32,740 nt of DNA from Lachnospiraceae bacterium. GTDB taxonomy: Bacteria; Bacillota; Clostridia; Lachnospirales; Lachnospiraceae. Positions 1 through 5,245 of the stretch are shown here, in pieces. A program made the position numbers and the translations under genes. Under the pieces are notes generated by a model. It ran no database searches. It was not told the origin of the DNA and was given only the letters and a program-made list of their open reading frames with translations. Within the stretch, counting starts at the first letter, position 1. Each line of letters begins with the position of its first letter. The stretch lies in the NCBI GenBank assembly GCA_016281605.1, contig JAEEJA010000097.1:1-32740 (forward strand), written 5' to 3'.

Positions 1-38
1 ACCGATAAAAGTTCTGGTCCCGGCAGGTCTGCTGGAGG
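1..38. repeat. Direct-repeat module, copy 1 (window edge)
   Basis: This 38-bp stretch recurs at 255-292 with one difference (37 of 38 bases by eye). Its core is TCCCGGCAGGTCTGCTGGAG. Each copy sits just before one of the palindromic units of the array at 44-337. The module begins at the window edge, so the array may continue to the left. No function is recognised. Confidence 0.85.
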
Positions 39-236
39 GGTGTGAACCATCCTAAATTGCAATTTCTCTCAAAAGGGATGGTTCTTATGTAACCACTGGC
101 GGGGGTGGACCATCCTAAATTGTGGTTTTTCTCAAAAGGGATGGTTCCGAGGTAGTCTCTAACGGGGTGTGAACCATCCTAAATTGCAATTTCTCTCAAA
201 AGGGATGGTTCGGAAACTTTGATTTCCGTCCCACAG

Positions 237-271
237 CCAGAACTTTTGACTAAAACCGTTAAAAGTTCTGG
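237..271. repeat. Hairpin-forming inverted repeat inside the array
   Basis: CCAGAACTTTT at 237-247 is the exact reverse complement of AAAAGTTCTGG at 261-271, and pairing extends to 14 bp with one wobble (237-250 with 258-271). The right arm is the start of the second copy of the 38-bp module at 255-292. No T-run follows directly, so it is not called a terminator. Confidence 0.7.
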
Positions 272-292
272 TCCCGGCAGGTCTGCTGGAGG
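255..292. repeat. Direct-repeat module, copy 2
   Basis: Second copy of the module at 1-38, differing at one base (ACCGTT instead of ACCGAT near its start). It is followed, as copy 1 is, by a palindromic unit (298-337). Confidence 0.85.
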
Positions 293-385
293 AGATGGAC
301 CATCCTAAATCGAGAAAATCACAAAAATGGAGGGTTCTGGATCCTAGAAACTGTAAAAAATCAAAAATGTTCAAATAGTCTAGAT

Positions 386-459
386 AGCTCGAAATAATAG
401 CTCGAAATAATAGCTCGAAGTAATAGCTAGTAAAAAAGCTCGAAATAATAACTCAATAA
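386..459. repeat. 13-bp tandem repeat
   Basis: Three adjacent 13-bp units of AGCTCGAAATAAT occupy 386-424, the third with one change (AAG for AAA). Degenerate copies continue to about 459, including another intact unit at 437-449. The stretch is AT-rich and non-coding. Between it and the gene at 683 I see only a possible promoter. Confidence 0.8.
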
Positions 460-489
460 AAGCTAGAAACATTATCCAGAAAAAAAAGT

Positions 490-518
490 TTGACATTTTA
501 CCACATTTATAATATCGT
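490..518 (+). promoter_or_regulatory. Possible promoter for the gene at 683
   Basis: A consensus -35 box TTGACA at 490-495 is followed after 17 bp by TATCGT at 513-518, a poor -10 (four of six). A TATAAT at 508-513 is too close to the -35 to be used with it. The predicted leader would be about 160 nt, so this is only a candidate. Confidence 0.3.
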
Positions 519-682
519 ATTTTCAACGATGTATATATATTACTTCATTACTTTCGAAACTTTCATAAAAATCAAAAAATATCTCCAAATCTCTCTACTC
601 TTTTTAAGATTTTTGGAAACTTGGTTTAAAAATAAAAGTTGAGATAAATCCAAGTATTATATCTATAAAAAAAGGAATAACT

Positions 683-955
683 ATGACAATTTGGTTTAGA
701 TTTATAAAAAACTCCAAACTTTTAAAGGATGAAACAATTATAGATGAGTCGGATAAAACTCGTACTAAAAAGATATTTGCTGCTATAGATAAGCTTTGTT
801 ATAATCACGATTTAAGCCATCCTGCGTGGCTTGAGTCAAATATAAATGAATTTAAGAGAACTTCAAAAACCCGATTCAGGAAAGATAATTTCATAGATGA
901 AATAGAGTTTGATTTTCTGGAAATGATAGTTCTCGAAGAGGACATACCGAATTAA
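683..955 (+). CDS. Small conserved protein of unknown function
   Basis: This 90-residue protein is the only clear plus-strand gene in the window. An AAAGGAATAACT ribosome binding site precedes the ATG and a strong inverted repeat begins just after the stop codon, both of which support a real gene. It is hydrophilic, mixed-charge and cysteine-poor, with no signal peptide or membrane segment. The start (MTIWFRFIKNSKLLKDE) and the HPAWLESNINEFKRTSKTRF segment resemble, from memory, a family of about 90-residue proteins with no named function that recurs in Lachnospiraceae genomes. I do not recognise a catalytic motif. It stands alone between repeat arrays, so context does not suggest a role. Confidence 0.7.
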   Translation: MTIWFRFIKNSKLLKDETIIDESDKTRTKKIFAAIDKLCYNHDLSHPAWLESNINEFKRTSKTRFRKDNFIDEIEFDFLEMIVLEEDIPN

Positions 956-958
956 AAA

Positions 959-1010
959 ATTCTCAAGTATCTAATTGAGTTAAACCTCTATAATACTGAT
1001 ACTTGAGAAT
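959..1010 (+). terminator. Terminator-like inverted repeat after the 683-955 gene
   Basis: ATTCTCAAGTAT at 959-970 is the exact reverse complement of ATACTTGAGAAT at 999-1010, with a 28-nt loop. It begins four bases after the TAA. The stretch after it is T-rich (CTGATTTTTATG) rather than a clean T-run. It may also act on transcripts arriving from the minus-strand gene at 1132. Confidence 0.6.
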
Positions 1011-1124
1011 CTGATTTTTATGTAAACCTGATTTTTCATAATCCTGATTTTTCATAATCTTGATTTTTCATAATCCTGATTTTTGCTAAACTTGATTTTT
1101 ATAGAAACTTGTTTTTTATGTAAA
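1011..1124. repeat. 16-bp AT-rich minisatellite, about 7 units
   Basis: Units of about 16 bp with consensus CCTGATTTTTCATAAT follow one another from 1011. The units at 1027-1042 and 1043-1058 are identical, 1059-1074 differs by one base, and the flanking units (1011-1026, 1075-1090, 1091-1107, 1108-1124) diverge at the end of the unit. The array fills the gap between the 683-955 gene and the 3' end of the histidinol phosphatase gene. Rotated to ATAATCCTGATTTTTC, the unit resembles the unit of the array at 3305-3428. Confidence 0.85.
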
Positions 1125-1131
1125 TCAGATT

Positions 1132-2016
1132 CTATAGTTTCATAAACTTAGGTTTTCTACCTTCATAAACTGCTGTATACCTAAATCCTATACTCTTTAA
1201 TATATCTTCTGCTTTATCAAAGCAGTGTCCTAAATACTCGGTAGAATGAGCATCAGACCCTATGGTTATAACTTCTCCACCTTTTTCTTTGTATAGCTTT
1301 AATATTCTCTCGTGCGGATTAGGATGATTAAGACCTGCCTTAAATCCGGCAGTATTAAGTTCTATCCCCTTACCATCTTCTATCACCATGGATAAAATTG
1401 CTTCGATAATATCGATATTATCGTCAATATAAGAATTAATCAGCTCTTCTTTAGATGCTTTGGATATAAAAGATGTTAAGTTTTTATCTCCTTCTCTTAA
1501 AGCAGGCACGTACCTTACCATATAATCTATATGACCAACCACATCATAATCCTTCCATATTTTGACATTATTTAATATAGTTTCATAATAATGCTTTAGT
1601 TGATCTTTTACGCTTTTTCCCTCCCAGTATTCTATATAATAAGGGTCTTTATTATCTACCAGATGTGTGGAAGCTATTACAAAATCGAATTTATGGCAGG
1701 ATAATAGTTTTTTCCCTTTCTCAAGCATATCTTCTTTAATTCCGAGTTCTATGCCTGTTCGTAAGTTTATGCTTTCAGCATAGATGCTTTTAAGTCTCTC
1801 AATTTCACTCATATATGCCTTTACATCGAATTCAAATAGATATTCATCCTCTGGTACATCGCAAAAATCACCTGTATGAGGATAGTTATAATCCATGTGA
1901 TCAGTAAAGCAGATAGAACCAAGGCCCAGCTCTATCCCTCTTTTCACCTGATTTTCCATGGGTTCATCACTATCTATAGAAAATATAGTATGTAAATGAT
2001 TGTCTGCTGATATCAT
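1132..2016 (-). CDS. hisK: Histidinol phosphatase, PHP (HisJ/HisK) family
   Basis: A 294-residue metal-dependent phosphoesterase of the PHP family, expected to release phosphate from L-histidinol phosphate in histidine biosynthesis in the cytoplasm. Metal-binding motifs visible are HLH at residues 7-9, FTDHMDY around 38-44, IASTH in the middle, GHID, and GSDAHS near the C-terminus. Length fits HisK-type proteins (about 260-290). The ATG overlaps the stop of the upstream RNase gene by 4 bp (ATGA) and has a GAGGAG site, so the two are translationally coupled. No other his genes are in the window; another PHP phosphoesterase activity cannot be excluded. The minisatellite at 1011-1124 begins directly after its stop. 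Confidence 0.82.
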   Translation of the reverse strand: MISADNHLHTIFSIDSDEPMENQVKRGIELGLGSICFTDHMDYNYPHTGDFCDVPEDEYLFEFDVKAYMSEIERLKSIYAESINLRTGIELGIKEDMLEKGKKLLSCHKFDFVIASTHLVDNKDPYYIEYWEGKSVKDQLKHYYETILNNVKIWKDYDVVGHIDYMVRYVPALREGDKNLTSFISKASKEELINSYIDDNIDIIEAILSMVIEDGKGIELNTAGFKAGLNHPNPHERILKLYKEKGGEVITIGSDAHSTEYLGHCFDKAEDILKSIGFRYTAVYEGRKPKFMKL

Positions 2017-3290
2017 ACTTTTAGCTCCTCAAGTGTAATTTTTTCATAAAGAGGCGATGCCTTTCTCTGCCTGGTCAGCTCTACAAGCCCTAATTTTGTC
2101 ATATCTATAACACTGCACCTTATCGGATCCTGTGATACAGCATCTTCTAAACTCTTTAGAACTTCCTTTTTGTTCTCCTTATCCTTCATATCGATAAAAT
2201 CAACTATAATGATACCAGAGATATTTCTAAGTCTCAATTGCCTTGCAACCTCTAAAGCGGCCTCTAAGTTAGTTTTAAGAACCAAAGCTTCTTTTCCCTT
2301 CTTGCTTCTGATATCCTTTCCTGTATTGACATCTATGGATGTAAGAGCATCGGTATGCTGTATGATTAAGTATCCTCCGCTCTTAAGCCAAACCCGCTCT
2401 TTCAAAGCCTCCTCTACATGCTTTTTAGTTGCAGTAATCATCTCCATAGGTCCCTTACTCTCATCCCAAAGCTCGATATCTAATTTGTCAGGACTATCTT
2501 TAAAATACTCTAGAAGACGCTCATAAACATCCTTATCATCTGTTCTTATCTTACCAATATCACTTACCTTAAGTTTATTTATAAGCTCTATAAAGTTTTC
2601 AGGAGCCTTGTATATACAACTAAAAACAGTCCTTGTTTGGGCTTTTTTTAATATGTCTGTATATTTTTCAATTAATCTACGTGCTTCTTTTTCAGTCTCA
2701 TCTATATGATTCTCGCTTATGGTTCTGGCTAAGAGCTTTATATGAAAAAAAAAATGGTATAAGGCAGTGTCTGCATTATTAAGATTAGCAATCCTTTCCG
2801 AATCCCATTGACTTTTACAATCACTCAAACAACCATTAAGCCTCTCTTCAAGTAGCTTTCTCTTTTCTTTATCCCTAATCTTCTTAGATATGCTGACACC
2901 CTCTCCATCATTAGAGAGAATAACATACTTCCCTGAAAGTTCAACTTTCGTATCTGCTGTAGGTGGCTTATGCTTTTTGGCAGCTGTCTTTATGCGCACT
3001 AAAATTTCATCCCCAGCCACAGGATACTTAGAACCGGATTTACGTTCCTTTGTATATATAATATTATTAAAAAATTCCTCTTTATCTTCCATACGCAAGT
3101 AAGCCTCCTTAGAGTTTGCATACTCAATAAATAAGGAATTTATATTTTTCACAACATTTTTTACTTTTGCTATGTACATATCGCCGACTCTAACGCTGTC
3201 TTCTTCGTTATCTACGGTAATATCTACTGTTACGGAATTTTCAACATATTCTGCTATTGTTTTCTTTCCAATTCTTTTAATTACAATCAT
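2013..3290 (-). CDS. rng: Ribonuclease G/E family endoribonuclease
   Basis: A 425-residue protein matching the catalytic half of RNase E/G, which cleaves single-stranded AU-rich RNA near 5'-monophosphate ends. An S1-like RNA-binding segment covers about residues 35-110. The two magnesium-binding aspartates of the DNase I-like domain are in TSIDVNTG (D320) and IIIVDFIDM (D364). The end of the conserved core (GLVELTRQRK) is followed by only about 15 residues, so the cysteine pair (CPxC zinc link) that joins subunits in the E. coli enzymes is absent. AGGATCGGAT precedes the ATG. The gene is first in a two-gene unit with the histidinol phosphatase, and a minisatellite (3305-3428) occupies its upstream region, so its promoter lies in or beyond the repeat. 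Confidence 0.88.
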   Translation of the reverse strand: MIVIKRIGKKTIAEYVENSVTVDITVDNEEDSVRVGDMYIAKVKNVVKNINSLFIEYANSKEAYLRMEDKEEFFNNIIYTKERKSGSKYPVAGDEILVRIKTAAKKHKPPTADTKVELSGKYVILSNDGEGVSISKKIRDKEKRKLLEERLNGCLSDCKSQWDSERIANLNNADTALYHFFFHIKLLARTISENHIDETEKEARRLIEKYTDILKKAQTRTVFSCIYKAPENFIELINKLKVSDIGKIRTDDKDVYERLLEYFKDSPDKLDIELWDESKGPMEMITATKKHVEEALKERVWLKSGGYLIIQHTDALTSIDVNTGKDIRSKKGKEALVLKTNLEAALEVARQLRLRNISGIIIVDFIDMKDKENKKEVLKSLEDAVSQDPIRCSVIDMTKLGLVELTRQRKASPLYEKITLEELKV

Positions 3291-3304
3291 ATCCGATCCT
3301 ATAT

Positions 3305-3428
3305 ATAATTAATCTTTTTTATAATTAATCTTTTTTATAATTGATTTTTTTATAATTAATCTTTTTTATAATTGATCTTTTTTATAATTGATCTTTTTTA
3401 TAATTGATCTTTTTTATAATTGATCTTT
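3305..3428. repeat. 16-bp AT-rich minisatellite, about 7.8 units
   Basis: Near-perfect 16-bp units run from 3305 to 3428. Units 1, 2 and 4 read ATAATTAATCTTTTTT, units 5-7 read ATAATTGATCTTTTTT, unit 3 is 15 bp, and the last is cut at 13 bp. The array lies just upstream of the RNase G/E gene and supplies the last codon and stop of the small ORF at 3414-3527. The variants are grouped (AAT type on the left, GAT type on the right), as expected from stepwise local duplication. Confidence 0.92.
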
Positions 3429-3527
3429 ATCAAATTCTTCTTGATATTCATTTTTAATTTCATTAAATAAATTTATTAGTTCATCAAATAAATCATAATA
3501 CTTTATAATTTTTATCACATTATTCAT
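3414..3527 (-). CDS. Short ORF ending inside the minisatellite; possible gene remnant
   Basis: An ATG at 3527 opens 37 codons encoding a charged, probably helical peptide (MNNVIKIIKYYDLFDELINL at the start). The stop codon is the TAA of the seventh repeat unit, so the C-terminus is set by the repeat. Only a weak GGA lies upstream. It follows the broken nucleotidyltransferase in the same direction, where a HEPN-type partner would be expected, but at this length I cannot assign it to that family. It could be the truncated start of such a partner or chance coding. Confidence 0.3.
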   Translation of the reverse strand: MNNVIKIIKYYDLFDELINLFNEIKNEYQEEFDKDQL

Positions 3528-3556
3528 CTATTCCATTAACAGATCGAATATAATTC

Positions 3557-3846
3557 TTAAATTTTATATAAAATCTTGATTCCATGAGCAAATATCCTCT
3601 GCTTTAGGCTTTTATTATTAATAGTATTTATATTTACTATATCTAAATTATATATAATATTTAAATCACTTATTTCTTCCTCTATATCAAAATAAGTATA
3701 TATATCCTGAGTGTATATTCCAATATCTAAATCACTATCAGCTCTGGATTTCCCCCATATTCTTGAACCAAACAAATATATTTCATTATTCGGATATTTA
3801 TCAGAGATTATGTAATACTGTTAATGATAATATCCATATCTTTCAT
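3557..3846 (-). pseudogene. MNT-type nucleotidyltransferase, frameshifted
   Basis: The minimal nucleotidyltransferase motif is clear: LFGSRIWGKSRADSDLDIGI, with the GSR-x-xG and DxD metal-binding residues. The body of the domain reads from 3775 down to 3557, but that frame has no good start (only a TTG within the motif). An ATG at 3846 with an AGAGG site 6 bases upstream starts a second frame (MKDMDIIINSIT) that stops at 3808-3810. Restoring one base near 3808-3813 joins the two into a protein of about 97 residues of normal MNT length, with SDKYPNNEIY leading into the motif. The gene is therefore read as inactivated by a one-base loss (or a sequencing error). Such proteins are often antitoxins of HEPN/MNT pairs. 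Confidence 0.75.
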
Positions 3847-3880
3847 AGCAAACCTCTAAAATACAATCAAATATTCACTC

Positions 3881-4261
3881 TCACTCAAGCAAATCATTCA
3901 GCCTCTTCTCAATATTTGCAAATGCGCCTGCGTCTTGATCTTTTAATCTTTCCTTTAGTTCATCCAAGGTAGCCTGAATTATATCCTGTTGAGCTTTGAA
4001 TCTCTCAAAAAGCTTAAGCTTTTCCTCATAATTCATAAGCTGTTTATCGACTCTTCTTATTATCTCATATACAGCCTGTCGACTTTTACCAAGATTTCTG
4101 GCAATCTCAGATATACCGTAATCCTCTAGTATGTATAGCTCATATACCTCTCTCTGATTATCCTTTATAAGAGGCCCGTAAAAATCATACAAATCTGAGC
4201 AGTATACCCTTTTCAGTATCTCATCTTCATCATTTTGATGACTGTTAGCTTTCATAATCAT
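3881..4261 (-). CDS. ylxM: YlxM/UPF0122 family helix-turn-helix protein
   Basis: A 126-residue protein with a sigma-region-4-like helix-turn-helix (YELYILEDYGISEIARNLG, then SRQAVYEIIRR), followed by a helical, charged tail. This is the YlxM family, usually encoded directly before ffh and thought to affect the signal recognition particle. Here ffh is not next to it; a broken nucleotidyltransferase follows instead, and cheR precedes it by 32 bp. Start at 4261 (AGGA five bases away); a second ATG at 4255 is possible. Function in this context is inferred only from the family. Confidence 0.85.
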   Translation of the reverse strand: MIMKANSHQNDEDEILKRVYCSDLYDFYGPLIKDNQREVYELYILEDYGISEIARNLGKSRQAVYEIIRRVDKQLMNYEEKLKLFERFKAQQDIIQATLDELKERLKDQDAGAFANIEKRLNDLLE

Positions 4262-4293
4262 ACTAATCCTGTAAATCTAATTAAATAGACAAT

Positions 4294-5070
4294 TTACTTT
4301 TTCTTGTAGAAAAATGATGTAACATTTTCAAACCCATAATTCTGAGGTCTTATGATATTTTCAGTACTTCCGATAAAAAATATGCCATTCTCTTTTAATG
4401 ATGCATTAAAACCGGCATACATCTTTTCTTTGGCAGGATTAGTCATGTAAATCATAACATTTCTGCAGAGGATAAGGTGCATATCGGCAGGATAAGGATC
4501 CTTAAGTAAATCGTGCTTATGAAATGAAACGCACTTCTTTATAGTATCGCTGATTTTATAGTACTTATCATCGTACCTTGAAAAATACAAATCAAAAAAC
4601 TCAACCGGTAATCCTTTTAAGGAATTAACATCATAAAGCCCTCTCTGTGCATCTATAAGTACCCTTTTATCTATATCAGACGCATAGATATTTATTATAG
4701 GAGTGGGTATGTACTTGGCTAAAATCATAGCGACCGTATAAGGCTCCGAACCATTTGAACAAGCCGCACTCCATATATTTAATGATTTTCCAAAGGTGCG
4801 GATAAGGTATGGCACTATTCGGTTTTCAAATATTTCCCATTGATTTGGGTTTCTGTAAAACTCTGTGACATTTATAGTTAAAAATGAAACGAACTCGTCG
4901 AGAATTTCCTGATCTGAACGCAGTTTTTGAAGATACTCCTCATATGAATTACAAAAATTCTTCTTTACGATAGAATCGATTCTCCTCTTCATCTGCTGTT
5001 CTTTGTAGAAATTCAAATCAAGATCGATTATTTTTTTAACCTGTCCTTTAAAATAATCGTAATCAAACAA
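4294..5070 (-). CDS. cheR: Chemotaxis protein methyltransferase CheR
   Basis: A 258-residue SAM-dependent methyltransferase expected to methylate glutamates on chemoreceptors. An N-terminal helical CheR-N segment precedes the hallmark TINVTEFYRNPNQWEIF. The SAM-binding loop WSAACSNGSEPYTVAM and the LILCRNVMIYM segment follow in the expected order, and the protein ends after the methyltransferase domain (no TPR extension). It uses a TTG start at 5070 with GAGG seven bases upstream. No other chemotaxis gene is nearby, so it is an orphan cheR here, though its presence suggests a motile organism. Confidence 0.92.
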   Translation of the reverse strand: MFDYDYFKGQVKKIIDLDLNFYKEQQMKRRIDSIVKKNFCNSYEEYLQKLRSDQEILDEFVSFLTINVTEFYRNPNQWEIFENRIVPYLIRTFGKSLNIWSAACSNGSEPYTVAMILAKYIPTPIINIYASDIDKRVLIDAQRGLYDVNSLKGLPVEFFDLYFSRYDDKYYKISDTIKKCVSFHKHDLLKDPYPADMHLILCRNVMIYMTNPAKEKMYAGFNASLKENGIFFIGSTENIIRPQNYGFENVTSFFYKKK

Positions 5071-5118
5071 ATCTTTTCCTCACCTTTAAGTTAAATATAT
5101 CTTTACCTTATGTCAATA

Positions 5119-5150
5119 CCCCCACCTACGATCTAGCTTAGAGGTAGAGG
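5119..5150 (-). mobile_element. Possible IS200/IS605-type end hairpin (solo remnant)
   Basis: CCCCCACCT at 5119-5127 pairs with AGGTAGAGG at 5142-5150 (two wobbles), with CTAAGCTAGATCGT in the minus-strand loop region. On the minus strand it reads CCTCTACCT...AGGTGGGGG followed by TATTGACA. From memory this resembles the subterminal hairpin at the right end of IS200/IS605 (TnpB) elements in clostridia. No tnpA or tnpB is present, so it would be a solo end or an unrelated hairpin. The adjacent TTGACA (5111-5116, minus) could serve as a -35 for cheR, but I see no good -10. Confidence 0.35.
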
Positions 5151-5167
5151 ATTTCTCCGACTGAGTT

Positions 5168-5218
5168 AAAAAAATGTGTAACGACTTCCTGAAAAACATT
5201 CTGTACGTTACACATTTT
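5168..5218 (-). terminator. Rho-independent terminator of the rpsA block
   Basis: A perfect 13-bp inverted repeat (5171-5183 with 5206-5218, loop 22 nt) lies 28 bp after the rpsA stop. On the minus strand CGTTACACATTTT continues into seven Ts. This closes the long minus-strand block. Confidence 0.85.
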
Positions 5219-5245
5219 AAATTATCTTGCAAAAATCAGCAAATA

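Larger units (their letters stand above)
44..337. repeat. Array of four 40-41 bp palindromic units
   Basis: Units lie at 44-84, 107-147, 171-211 and 298-337. Units 1 and 3 are identical over 41 bp. Each starts with GAACCATCC or GGACCATCC and ends with GGATGGTTC or a close variant, so each can fold into a 9-bp stem. Units 1 and 3 also contain an inner palindrome, AAATTGCAATTT. The first three units are separated by 22-23 bp of differing sequence, each ending in GGGG-rich bases before the next unit; unit 4 is degenerate. The arrangement fits a dispersed palindromic or miniature element family that has been tandemly assembled. I see no coding function. Confidence 0.8.

Noticed and set aside
44-211. 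Regular repeat-spacer pattern suggesting a CRISPR array
   Set aside because: Only three periodic units, each a full-length palindrome, with one clearly diverged, spacers of only 22-23 bp that share G-rich ends, and no cas genes.
159-374. A 71-codon minus-strand open frame over the palindromic repeats
   Set aside because: It is built almost wholly from the repeat units and spacers, with no ribosome binding site; most likely chance.
2170-2526. Plus-strand open frame opposite the RNase G/E gene
   Set aside because: The minus strand encodes a well-conserved catalytic core here; the plus frame shows no family features or ribosome binding site.
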